This document shows, piece by piece, positions 55,377-63,203 of a stretch of 64,000 nucleotides of DNA. The DNA comes from Rhodoplanes serenus (GTDB lineage Bacteria; Pseudomonadota; Alphaproteobacteria; Rhizobiales; Xanthobacteraceae). Location of the stretch: positions 61,730 to 125,729 of the forward strand of contig CAMDDZ010000003.1 of assembly GCA_945893145.1 (NCBI GenBank), given 5' to 3'. The notes below the pieces were generated by a model. It was not told the origin of the DNA, ran no database searches, and saw only the letters and a list, made by a program, of their open reading frames with translations. Every line of letters starts with the position of its first letter. Position 1 is the first letter of the stretch. Position numbers and translations under genes: made by a program.

Positions 55377-55604
55377 TTAAGTCGACCGCACGGGCGGATG
55401 ACTGACGGCATCGCGCAAGATTGACAGCGCTTCTGCAACTTCCTGACTCTTAATCGCAATTATTTCCATCAGTTGGGATGGCGTCCGAGTGTCCACGATG
55501 GAGCGCTTATTCGGGTTGACAGCCTTAAGGTCGTAGACGGCATCCTCGATGTCTTTGGCCTTGGAGGCTATCCTAAGGGCCTTCAAATCCCTCCGCCGGC
55601 ACCA
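55377..55604 (-). pseudogene. 5'-truncated gene end, HsdM-like (type I methyltransferase C-terminus?)
   Basis: The frame from the right att repeat reads DLKALRIASKAKDIEDAVYD, then LKAVNPNKRSIVDTRTPSQL and MEIIAIKSQEVAEALSILRD. The DLKAVNP-N-DTRTP-Q-AKS-EVxEAL pattern resembles the extreme C-terminus of HsdM-type N6-adenine methyltransferases as I remember them. The frame stays open through the att repeat but has no plausible start inside the element (only a TTG at 55586). This fits a gene whose 5' part was removed when the element recombined. The family assignment is tentative. Confidence 0.45.
55582..55604 (+). repeat. attR: second copy of the tRNA-Thr 3' end
   Basis: Exact 23-bp duplicate of 53490-53512, not part of a complete tRNA. 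The bases just before it differ from the tRNA (GGCC versus GGGG), so the repeat boundary is sharp. Confidence 0.9.
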
Positions 55605-55633
55605 GCCTTCGCGCAGCGAAGACTGCCCGCCAT

Positions 55634-55661
55634 AGCCCGCCTGGCGACGGCGGGCTTTTTG
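55634..55661 (+). terminator. Intrinsic terminator, originally of the tRNA-Thr transcript
   Basis: Stem AGCCCGCC/GGCGGGCT with loop TGGCGAC, followed by TTTTT. It lies 30 bp after attR, where the tRNA-Thr end would be in an uninserted chromosome. Confidence 0.8.
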
Positions 55662-55741
55662 TTGCCACCCGCTTCGGCTCGCAAGCCAGCTTTCCGCAAT
55701 TGTTCAGAACATCGAAGACCGGCCGCAGTGCCGCCGGTCGT

Positions 55742-55948
55742 TCAGCGCGCCGCGATAGGGTCGAGCTGGGCGTCCTCTTGAACCTTGGCGTCGGAGGCGT
55801 TGATCTGGTGGCCGGCCATGCAATGCGGGCACCAGACCCAGATAGTCAGCTGCATCGACTGCATTCGCTGGAGCGTGAGACGGTCGGCCTGAATGGCGGT
55901 CTCGACTTCGTCGCCCGTGCGCGGGCACCCGTAGGACACAACACTCAT
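55742..55948 (-). CDS. Small zinc-ribbon-like protein
   Basis: This is a 68-residue protein with two possible metal-binding pairs: SYGCPRTGDEVE (one Cys) and VWVWCPHCMAGHQI (CxxC plus His), linked by a strand-rich part (TAIQADRLTLQRMQSMQLTI). The ATG at 55948 has GGAGGCG at 5 bases and is preferred over a GTG four codons upstream. Homologous small proteins are common in Bradyrhizobium relatives, often several copies per genome, and are unstudied. Function unknown. Confidence 0.75.
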   Translation of the reverse strand: MSVVSYGCPRTGDEVETAIQADRLTLQRMQSMQLTIWVWCPHCMAGHQINASDAKVQEDAQLDPIAAR

Positions 55949-56235
55949 ACGCGCCTCCACTGACCCCTAGAAACAACCGGGGCTTGGGCAAATTGTCAAG
56001 ACATTACGGCCGCTTGGCGTGATTTTGGGCGGCCGGTGTGGCATCGCGAGCGCCGCCAAATTTGGCTGCGGCACGCCGGAAATAGCGGCGGCGTCTGAAT
56101 TCGGAGGGTTAACGGGGATATCGGCCGCCGGCACGCGTTATGGCTTTACGGATCGAACGAATAAGCTCACTAGGTTTACTGTCCTACCCAACCGAGGGCG
56201 TCATCATGAGGCGTCGTGCTGGCGGGGTGGGACGC
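55949..56235. other. Intergenic region without a gene
   Basis: About 290 bp hold only short ORFs with poor composition. The promoter of the zinc-ribbon gene must be here, reading leftwards. Confidence 0.6.
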
Positions 56236-56625
56236 GGCGCCTGCGCGCGGGATTCGCAACCCCGCTCCCGGGAGGCCTCGGGTAACTGTCCCCCCGACTA
56301 CGAGGGGCGCCCAGTTTAGGGCACACGGGGACCGGATGAACGGCGGCGTGAGCCGCCGGGATCAGGGCGAGCGCGAGTTCGCTGCCGGTTTTTGTCAGTA
56401 ACGGTTCCGAGGGCCAAAAATCGCCGCGATGGAGCGTCGGCCGGCGCGCGCCCCCGCTTTGGGCGCCACGCCGGTTTGTCCCCGTTGGAGTAATCCATCG
56501 GTGGACGAGGCGTGATCGAGATGTGGCGTCGACCGGCGCTCCATCCCCTCGGATTTTCCGAGGGACCAACGAAACGGCGCCCGGGCGCCCAACAAATCCC
56601 GGCGATCACGCACGTCCGCAACACA
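56236..56625 (+). repeat. Large diverged dispersed repeat, copy 2
   Basis: Shares ordered blocks with 12303-12597, in the same orientation, and carries about 95 bp more. It directly abuts the 49-bp palindromic repeat at 56626, so the two repeat families are adjacent here but not at the first copy. It carries no conserved coding frame. Confidence 0.8.
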
Positions 56626-56674
56626 GAGCATGATCCCGAAAAGTGGATACCGGTTTTCGGAAAAGATCATGCTC
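56626..56674 (+). repeat. 49-bp palindromic dispersed repeat, copy 5
   Basis: Identical to the copy at 5720-5768 across the parts compared by eye. It lies between the large repeat and the unknown secreted-protein gene. Confidence 0.9.
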
Positions 56675-56703
56675 AAACAAGAAGCCAGGAGGGCAGATTG
56701 AAC

Positions 56704-57735
56704 TCAGCCGCGTTCCAGCAGGGCGGCGATCGCTTTGATCTGATTGCGAACGTAGTTCGGCAGGCCGGAGCTGATCGAGTTGCCGGTGTTGAACGAGCTG
56801 TTGCCGAGCAGCACTTGCGACGGCACCAGATTCCGCAGCACCGGCACGTTCTGGTACTTCTTCTGCGAGTCCAGCGTGTTGGTGCTGACCGCGAGCGCGA
56901 TCATGATGGTCGCGATGCTGCTCTTGGCATCGCCGGGGTTCGGCTGGAGCACCGCCACGAGCTTGCCGAAGCGCATCACCTGATTGACGTAGAACATGTT
57001 CTGCTCGAACACACCCGTCACCGGCGTGTCGATGCCGGTCAGCTTGCGCAGCGCCGCCTCGTCGATGTCGGCGGGTGTCAACAGACGCAGTTCGCTTTCG
57101 AACTCGAGGGTGTCGGAGACCTTGCGCTCGCCGTCGCGCAGCTTGTTGGCAAGCGCAACGCCCATCGGCAGCTTGCCTTCGAGCTTGTATTGCGAGCGGA
57201 CGCAGAGCGCGACGCCGGTGCCTTCGCACCACGCCCGGTCTGGGTTTTTGATGTTGGCGGCGCGTTCGTCTTTCGGGATCGAGACCTCGGAAGGCTTGAT
57301 GGCCTCGTGCTTGATCGCCGGGTCGATGCTCTGGATGAACGGCAAGGTCGCAAAGCGCGCCAGCCCGACCGATTCCGCCGGACGCGACAGCCGGAAGCGC
57401 GCCTCGGTGATGTACATCTGCAGCTCGTCCTTCACCTCTTTCCTCATTCCATCGACGATGCGATGGATCGTGCCTTCGGCGAAGGCCGGAAAGATGCTGA
57501 GGAACTGGCGCTGCAGCGGCTTCTTCGTTGCCCAATCATCGAAGCGGATGAAGGCGCCGGCGTCGGTCGTCTCGTCGAGCCGATAGTCGTTGAACAGGAT
57601 GGTGCGCGGCTTGAGCTGATCGAGCGTGGTGGCCGGCACCGAGGCGACCTTGACGATCTGGAAGTCTCGGACTTGGGCCACAGCAAAGGTCGCCGCGCAC
57701 AGGAAAAGCGCGGCCATCGTCGTACGCATCCACAT
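56704..57735 (-). CDS. Uncharacterised exported protein
   Basis: This 343-residue protein has a Sec leader (MRTTMAALFLCAATFAVAQ). The mature part is helical with segments such as TTDAGAFIRFDDWATKKPLQ, HRIVDGMRKEVKDELQMYIT and EQNMFYVNQVMRFGKLVAVL. Two central cysteines (AWCEGTGVALCVRS) may pair. I do not recognise a family. Starts at 57735 (MWMRT) or 57729 (MRTT) are both possible; longer in-frame extensions lack a leader at the terminus. It is followed (leftwards) by two repeats. Function unknown. Confidence 0.7.
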   Translation of the reverse strand: MWMRTTMAALFLCAATFAVAQVRDFQIVKVASVPATTLDQLKPRTILFNDYRLDETTDAGAFIRFDDWATKKPLQRQFLSIFPAFAEGTIHRIVDGMRKEVKDELQMYITEARFRLSRPAESVGLARFATLPFIQSIDPAIKHEAIKPSEVSIPKDERAANIKNPDRAWCEGTGVALCVRSQYKLEGKLPMGVALANKLRDGERKVSDTLEFESELRLLTPADIDEAALRKLTGIDTPVTGVFEQNMFYVNQVMRFGKLVAVLQPNPGDAKSSIATIMIALAVSTNTLDSQKKYQNVPVLRNLVPSQVLLGNSSFNTGNSISSGLPNYVRNQIKAIAALLERG

Positions 57736-58049
57736 GGTGCTCAGCCCGAACCCGGTTGGACGTCCCTTGCCCACAGCTATACCGCGGACAATGGCCGATT
57801 TGTGTAATGGGAATGCATGAACATTGGGTAATCGCAGTCGCGGCAGGATGGCAGCATGACGCGCAACGCCGCGAATTGGTTCCGGTTTGGCGCTTTCGGG
57901 CGGCGTATTCTTTGCCGCATGCCCCTTCGATGGCTGGAAGCAGGCCTGCGCTGCCCGCAGAGACATGACGGTTACCTTCCGCTACGTTTCCGCCAGAAGC
58001 CGCAAATGGTCGGGCCAAATCCGGGGCCAAGAGTGTCGTCGGGGAGGAC

Positions 58050-58793
58050 ATGATGAGCGAGTTGGACGGCGCGATCCGCGATCTGGTGATCGCCAACCGC
58101 ATCCTGGCGAAGGAGGAGGTGCTCGACGCCTACGGCCACGTCAGCGTCCGGCACCCAACCAAGCCCGACCGCTATCTCTGCTCGCGCTCGCTCAGCCCGG
58201 AGCTGGTGACCCCCGAAGACATCATCGAGTTTGCGCTCGACGGCACACCGGTCGGCGACAACCGCCCGGCTTATCTGGAGCGCTACATCCACGGCGCGAT
58301 CTACGAGTCACGGCCCGAGATTAACGCCGTGGTCCATTCCCACGCCGAGGACACGCTCGCCTTCGGCATCACCAAGGCGCCGTTCTGCTGCGTCGCGCAT
58401 GTGGCGAGCGATATGGGCAGCCACGTTCCGGTCTGGGACATTGCCGACAAATTCGGCGATGCCACCAACCTGCTGGTGGTCAACATGGAGCAGGGCCGCG
58501 ATCTGGCCCGCGCGCTCGGCAAGAACAGCGTGGTGCTGATGCGCGGTCACGGCTTCTCGGCCGCAGCCGACGGCCTGCTCAAGCTGGTGCGCATGAGCGT
58601 CTACCTGCCACGCAACGCGCGCGCGCTGCTGACCGCGATGCGGCTCGGCGAATTCAAGGCGCTGTCGGAGGGAGAAATCAAAGCGCGCAACAATTTCCGG
58701 GCAGGATCGCCGGAGATGCAGCGCGGCTGGGAATATTGGGCGCGGCGCGCCGGTTGCGGCGACATGCTGGTGGGCAGCAGGGGTGGCGTTTAA
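58050..58793 (+). CDS. Class II aldolase/adducin family protein
   Basis: This is a 247-residue metal-dependent aldolase-fold protein. It shows EEVLDAYGHVSVRHP, ERYIHGAIYE with Glu77, AVVHSHAEDT with metal ligands His96 and His98, and VLMRGHGFSA with His167. These lyases or decarboxylases act on sugar phosphates or on aromatic/aliphatic hydroxy acids. It starts with ATG-ATG after GGGGAGGAC. The stop overlaps the next gene's ATG (TAATG), so it works with the ACMSD-type amidohydrolase, an arrangement seen in ring-cleavage or decarboxylation pathways. Confidence 0.92.
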   Translation: MMSELDGAIRDLVIANRILAKEEVLDAYGHVSVRHPTKPDRYLCSRSLSPELVTPEDIIEFALDGTPVGDNRPAYLERYIHGAIYESRPEINAVVHSHAEDTLAFGITKAPFCCVAHVASDMGSHVPVWDIADKFGDATNLLVVNMEQGRDLARALGKNSVVLMRGHGFSAAADGLLKLVRMSVYLPRNARALLTAMRLGEFKALSEGEIKARNNFRAGSPEMQRGWEYWARRAGCGDMLVGSRGGV

Positions 58794-59740
58794 TGGCCGC
58801 GAGACGGATCGACGTTCATTTCCATCTGATTCCGAAATTCTATGCCGACGCCGTTTATGCGGCGGGCTCAGGTCCCGCGATCGGACGCTATCCCGACTGG
58901 TCGCCGGAGCTTTCGCTCGAGATCATGGACCGCTTCGACATCGCGGTGGCGTTGACCTCGCTGGCGCAGCCGGGCGTTCAGTTCTGCCAATCGGAGCAAG
59001 CCAAGACGATGGCGCGCCGCTGCAACGATTACGCCGCCGAACTCAACGCGCGCTGGCCGAAGCGCTTTGGCGCGCTCGGCACGGTCTCGATGTGGGATGT
59101 GCGCCACGCGGTTGAGGAGGTCGGCTACGCGCTCGACACGCTCAAATTCAGCGGCGTCAGCCTGTTCGCCAGCTACGACGGTATTTTCCTCGGCGATGCC
59201 AAATTCGATCCCGTAATGGAAGCGCTCAACGCGCGCGACGCGGTGGTGTTCGTGCATCCCGGCACGCATCCGCTGAACAAGGACATCAAGCTGCCGTGGC
59301 CGGGTTTCATGATGGAATACCTGTTCGACACCACGCGCGCGGTGGTCAATCTCATCTTCAGCGGCACGCTGGAGAAGTTTCCGCGCATCCGTTTCATTCT
59401 GCCGCACGCTGGCGGTCTGGTGCCGTATTTTTCCTGGCGGCTCTCGGTGTCGCCGATGATCGATCCGCGACTGCGACAGTTGTCGCGCGACGACATCTTC
59501 GGGCTGCTGAAGCGCTTCTGGTACGACAACGCGCTGTCGCCCGGAGCGCAGACCTGGGGCTGCCTGGAGAATGTTGCCGCGATGGACCAGATCGTGTTCG
59601 GCAGCGACTGGCCGTTCGCCAACGCGCGCGTGACCGCCGAGGCGATCAAGACTTACGAGGCGCTCGATGCGATCTCGCCAGCGCAGCGCGCGGCCATCGA
59701 CCGCGGCAATGCGCTGCGGCTGTTTCCGCAGTTCGCCTGA
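58793..59740 (+). CDS. ACMSD-type amidohydrolase (amidohydrolase_2 family)
   Basis: This is a 315-residue TIM-barrel metal enzyme. The metal ligands are His9 and His11 (DVHFH), His155 (FVHPGTH), and Asp272 (FGSDWPF), with His205 (LPHAGG) as the catalytic base, the set used by aminocarboxymuconate-semialdehyde and resorcylate decarboxylases. It most likely performs a non-oxidative decarboxylation or hydrolysis in aromatic-acid catabolism. It is coupled to the class II aldolase by a TAATG overlap and followed after 9 bp by an MFS transporter. Confidence 0.93.
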   Translation: MAARRIDVHFHLIPKFYADAVYAAGSGPAIGRYPDWSPELSLEIMDRFDIAVALTSLAQPGVQFCQSEQAKTMARRCNDYAAELNARWPKRFGALGTVSMWDVRHAVEEVGYALDTLKFSGVSLFASYDGIFLGDAKFDPVMEALNARDAVVFVHPGTHPLNKDIKLPWPGFMMEYLFDTTRAVVNLIFSGTLEKFPRIRFILPHAGGLVPYFSWRLSVSPMIDPRLRQLSRDDIFGLLKRFWYDNALSPGAQTWGCLENVAAMDQIVFGSDWPFANARVTAEAIKTYEALDAISPAQRAAIDRGNALRLFPQFA

Positions 59741-59749
59741 CATCGGGCG

Positions 59750-60955
59750 ATGGAAACCACGCCGCGGAAACCGGGTCGTCTGTTTGCACTTGCGCTGGGC
59801 CTCACCGCGCTGATCACGCCGCTCGCCGTTCATCTGTTTTTCCCGGTGATTCCGGCCGTGAAGGTCGCGCTCGGCTTGTCGGACGCCTACGCCTACCTGA
59901 CGTTCAGCGTTGCACTGTTCGGCATGGCCTTCGCCACGCTGTTTTATGGTTCGTTGTCGGATCGCTACGGACGGCGGCCGGTGCTGCTGTCGGGCCTCGT
60001 GTTGTTCCTGGCCGGTAGCGCGCTGTCGGCGGCAGCGCAGACGCCAGCCATGCTGGTGGCGGGGCGACTGGTGCAGGCGGTCGGCGCTGGCTGCGGATTG
60101 GCACTGACGCGTGCCATCGCGCGCGACGCCTACAGCGCCGATCGCCTGGTCAAGTCGATCGCGTATCTGACCATGTTCGGTACGCTCGGCCCGATGGTAT
60201 CGCCGTTCATTGGCGGATTGCTCACCGACACGTTCGGCTGGCGCAGCGTGTTCGGCTTTGCGCTGGTGGCCGGCGGCGCCATCGCGCTCACCGCTTATCT
60301 GGTGTTGTTCGAAACCCATCCAGTCGCGAGCCGCACCAAAAGCGACGCGAGCATGGTTGAGGGTTACGTCGCGTTGTTCAGCCGGCTGCGCTTCAACGCC
60401 TTCGTGCTGCAAAGCGGCTTCGTCACCGGCTCCTTCATGGTGATGGCAAGCGCGGCGGCTTCGCTGATGACGGAATTGCTGCACCGGCCTGCGGCCGAGT
60501 TCGGGCTTTACTTCCTGCTGTTTCCGATCGGCTTCTTTATCGGCAATTTTATCTCCAGCCGCGTCGGCAACCGGGTCAAAACCGAAACCATGGTGCTGAT
60601 CGGCTCGTTGCTGGCGCTGGCGAGCGTCGCCACGCAGGCCGTGCTGTTGTGGCAAGGCATGCTGACGCCGCTGCTGTTCTTCATTCCGGGCACGTTCGTC
60701 ACCATGGCGCAGGGCATCGCACTGCCCTACGCGCAGGTCGGCGCCATGGCGGAAATCCCGCGCTTTGCTGGCACGGCCGCGGGCATTGGCGTGTTCATGC
60801 AGAATTTTTGGGCCGCGGTGCTCGCGCAACTTTACGGGCTTTTGGCGGATGGGACGCCGATGCCGATGAGCGTGCTTGCGGTACTAGGAGCTTCGTTGTG
60901 CCTGGTGTTTGGCGCGATACCGTTCTGGCTGGCGCGGCGGCGCGTCACGCCTTGA
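59750..60955 (+). CDS. MFS transporter (Bcr/CflA-like)
   Basis: This is a 401-residue transporter with twelve hydrophobic segments. It shows MFS motif A in FYGSLSDRYGRRPVLLSG and RLVQAVGAGCGLALTRAIAR in TM4, resembling the Bcr/CflA drug-resistance branch, though a catabolic substrate is likelier from context. It lies 9 bp after the amidohydrolase on the same strand. The 3' end overlaps the convergent RidA gene by 11 bp. Direction of transport is not predictable. Confidence 0.93.
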   Translation: METTPRKPGRLFALALGLTALITPLAVHLFFPVIPAVKVALGLSDAYAYLTFSVALFGMAFATLFYGSLSDRYGRRPVLLSGLVLFLAGSALSAAAQTPAMLVAGRLVQAVGAGCGLALTRAIARDAYSADRLVKSIAYLTMFGTLGPMVSPFIGGLLTDTFGWRSVFGFALVAGGAIALTAYLVLFETHPVASRTKSDASMVEGYVALFSRLRFNAFVLQSGFVTGSFMVMASAAASLMTELLHRPAAEFGLYFLLFPIGFFIGNFISSRVGNRVKTETMVLIGSLLALASVATQAVLLWQGMLTPLLFFIPGTFVTMAQGIALPYAQVGAMAEIPRFAGTAAGIGVFMQNFWAAVLAQLYGLLADGTPMPMSVLAVLGASLCLVFGAIPFWLARRRVTP

Positions 60956-61355
60956 TGACGGCGATCACCTCGACCTCGACCAGGAAGTCCGGATGAGAGA
61001 GGCGCCGCACCTCGACCGCTGTGCTGGTCGAAAGGTCGTCCTGGCAGAACTCCATCCGGGCGTCGATATGCTCGAAATAGGCGTCGATGTCGGTGGTGAA
61101 GGTCTGCCGCTTCACCACGTCGGACCAGGTGGCGCCGGCGGCCGCGAGCGCGATGCTGATGTTGGAAAACACCTGGCGGATCTGCGCGCGCATATCGCCT
61201 TTGCCGACGATCTCGGCTTTGTCATTGCGCGACAGGGTGCCGGACACGAACACGATCTTGCCGGGCACCACGGTGACGACCGGCGCGTAGAGCACCTTGC
61301 CTTTCACCACCCGCTTCGACAGGCCCTCAGGGAAGATGTTCTGCCGTTCGACCAT
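60945..61355 (-). CDS. RidA/YjgF family protein
   Basis: This is a 136-residue trimeric RidA-fold protein with GKIVFVSGTLSRND, QIRQVFSNISIALAAAGATW, SDVVKRQTFTTDIDAYFEHI and VEVRRLSHPDFLVEVEVIAV. The canonical RidA Arg that binds the substrate carboxylate (Arg105 in E. coli) is replaced: the aligned stretch reads DLSTSTAVEV rather than a PARST-type one. This places it in a non-deaminase Rid subgroup common in catabolic clusters. The ATG at 61355 has GGAG upstream. Confidence 0.9.
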   Translation of the reverse strand: MVERQNIFPEGLSKRVVKGKVLYAPVVTVVPGKIVFVSGTLSRNDKAEIVGKGDMRAQIRQVFSNISIALAAAGATWSDVVKRQTFTTDIDAYFEHIDARMEFCQDDLSTSTAVEVRRLSHPDFLVEVEVIAVIKA

Positions 61356-61479
61356 GTCAGATTCTCCGACTGCTTCATAAATGTAGGTTCTGTATCGCTG
61401 CAGCGGCTTCAATCTGAAGGGATCAGCCTCTAAGATCAATCAATGATCCATCGCGAGTGATCGACGACAGGAGATTGCC

Positions 61480-62445
61480 ATGGGCCGGTTCGCAACGCTC
61501 GTCATGCTCGCTCTTGCGCTCGGCGCCACTGGCGTTCAGGCGCAGAGCTTCCCGAACAAGCCTATCCGTGTCGTCGTGCCATATCCGGCCGGCGGCTCGG
61601 TCGACAACATCTCGCGCGCGGTGACGCCGCGGCTCAGCGCGATCTGGGGCCAGCCGGTCCTGATCGAGAACAAAGCCGGCGGCGCCACGGGGATCGCCGC
61701 CGAACTGGTCGCGAAGTCGCCAGCGGACGGACACACTCTGTTCGCGACCGGGATGGAGACCTTCGCGATCAATCCATTCATGCTGGCCAAGCTGTCCTAC
61801 GAGGTGAAAGACTTCGTGCCGGTCAGCGGCTACGGATTGTCGAACCAAATTCTGGTCGTGCCGTCGTCGTCGCCCTTCAAGTCGCTCGCCGATGTGATCG
61901 CCTTCGCGCGCTCCAAGCCCGGCGAGTTGCAATACGCCACCATCGGGCTCGGCGGATCGAGCCACATCAACATGGTGCTGTTCGAGAACATGACTGGCTT
62001 GAAGCTGACGCCGGTGCACTATCGCGGCGGCGCGCCTGCGACCGCCGACCTGCTCGGCGGACACGTACCGCTGAGCTTCTTGAGCTCGCAGCTGGTGGAT
62101 GCTGGCATCCGGTCGGGCCACCTTCGCCCGATCGCGGTCGGCAGCAAGACGCGGCTGGCGCGGCTTCCGGATGTGCCGACGGTGGCGGAGAGCGGCGTGC
62201 CGGGCTTCGAAGCAGTGAGCTGGTTCGGCATCTGGGCGCCGGCCGGAACGCCGCCAGATGTCGTGGCCAAGATTAACGCCGATATTCAGAAGGTGTTCGC
62301 CGATCCGGACTTCCGCGAAAAGTTCCTGGATCGCGCCATGCTCGACTCCATTGTGGGCTCGCCCCAAGAATTCGCCCAATTCATCGAGGCGGAAGCAGCG
62401 AAATGGAGCAAAGTCCTTAAGGATGCGAAATTGAAGGTTGAATGA
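61480..62445 (+). CDS. Bug-family solute receptor, fourth copy
   Basis: This is a 321-residue receptor with leader MGRFATLVMLALALGATGVQ, cleaved after VQAQ. It carries VVVPYPAGGSVDNISRAVTP, GQPVLIENKAGGATGIAAEL and DGHTLFATG. It is an orphan, without tctA/tctB, at the end of the aldolase/amidohydrolase/MFS cluster; it may bind the same aromatic or carboxylic acid. The ATG follows CAGGAG. Confidence 0.93.
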   Translation: MGRFATLVMLALALGATGVQAQSFPNKPIRVVVPYPAGGSVDNISRAVTPRLSAIWGQPVLIENKAGGATGIAAELVAKSPADGHTLFATGMETFAINPFMLAKLSYEVKDFVPVSGYGLSNQILVVPSSSPFKSLADVIAFARSKPGELQYATIGLGGSSHINMVLFENMTGLKLTPVHYRGGAPATADLLGGHVPLSFLSSQLVDAGIRSGHLRPIAVGSKTRLARLPDVPTVAESGVPGFEAVSWFGIWAPAGTPPDVVAKINADIQKVFADPDFREKFLDRAMLDSIVGSPQEFAQFIEAEAAKWSKVLKDAKLKVE

Positions 62446-62510
62446 TGCCTTGAATTACCTCGATTGCGACCACAGCTTTTAGCGGCGGATATGCTGGTTC
62501 GATTCATGAG

Positions 62511-62885
62511 ATGGATGCAATCGTGAAAAATATTCTGCTTCTCACTTCGACACTTTTGGTCTTCTCAGGCGCGACCGCGTCGGCGGCCGAGCTGAAGGAC
62601 CTCGTTGGCAAATGGCGCTGGCAGCAGTCCACCATCGAGGTGACGACCTGCCAGGGCGATAACATCTGCGCCAAGGTCGTCGCCGGGCCGAAGAACGTTG
62701 GCATGGAAATGTTTGGGTCGAAGCTCGTGGTGAAGGACGGCAATCTGGTCGGGCAGATTGTCCATCCGGAAACCAAGGACACATACAACACGCGGTTTCA
62801 GCAAAAAGACAAAGACAATTGGCATCTCGACGGCTGTACGGCCGCGCGCATTTGCTTGAGCGGCGACTTCACGCGCGTGAAGTAA
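62511..62885 (+). CDS. DUF2147-like exported protein
   Basis: This is a 124-residue protein with leader KNILLLTSTLLVFSGATASA (after MDAIV, or from a GTG at 62523, which would put Lys next to the start as usual). The mature part has the family layout LVGKWRWQQSTIEVTTCQGD, ICAKVVAG, VHPETKDTYNTRF, HLDGCTAARICLSGDF with four cysteines likely forming two disulfides. DUF2147 proteins are small periplasmic proteins of unknown role. Which start is used is undecided. Confidence 0.8.
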   Translation: MDAIVKNILLLTSTLLVFSGATASAAELKDLVGKWRWQQSTIEVTTCQGDNICAKVVAGPKNVGMEMFGSKLVVKDGNLVGQIVHPETKDTYNTRFQQKDKDNWHLDGCTAARICLSGDFTRVK

Positions 62886-62897
62886 GCTGCATCCGAT

Positions 62898-63134
62898 TCA
62901 AGCCGCGGCGCGATTGAATCGACGCGCGATCAGCAAGAACACCAAGCCGATCACCACGAGGGCCGCTCCGATTTGCCAAAATGGCACCAGGATGAATTCG
63001 AATTTTACCGGGTCGCCGAAATTATAGCTGGCCGAAACGCCTATCGACGTCAGCACGAAATACGCCGCAATCAATCCCAAACCGGCCATGCAACCCAACC
63101 GGCCGAGCCATCGAAAAAAACGTCCCATGGTCAT
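62898..63134 (-). CDS. Small two-helix membrane protein
   Basis: This is a 78-residue protein with two membrane segments (CMAGLGLIAAYFVLTSIGVS; FWQIGAALVVIGLVFLLIAR) joined by ASYNFGDPVKFEFILVP. No family is recognised. Start at 63134 (MTMGRFF) with AGGCGA upstream; longer frames are less likely. It is convergent with the DUF2147 gene, 12 bp apart. Confidence 0.65.
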   Translation of the reverse strand: MTMGRFFRWLGRLGCMAGLGLIAAYFVLTSIGVSASYNFGDPVKFEFILVPFWQIGAALVVIGLVFLLIARRFNRAAA

Positions 63135-63203
63135 TCGCCTATTTGCTGGGATGCTCTTTAATTCTGACATGCGGCGAACGGTTCCACGTCGCCGTTGCGT
63201 GCC

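Larger units (their letters stand above)
53490..55604. mobile_element. Remnant of a tRNA-Thr integrative element
   Basis: Direct 23-bp repeats bound about 2.1 kb of DNA that is visibly AT-richer than both flanks. The original tRNA downstream sequence, including an intrinsic terminator, resumes after the right repeat. No integrase or excisionase remains; the cargo is a ClpP-fold exported protein, a small membrane protein and a 5'-truncated gene running into the right repeat. It looks like a decayed island or a deletion derivative. Confidence 0.8.
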
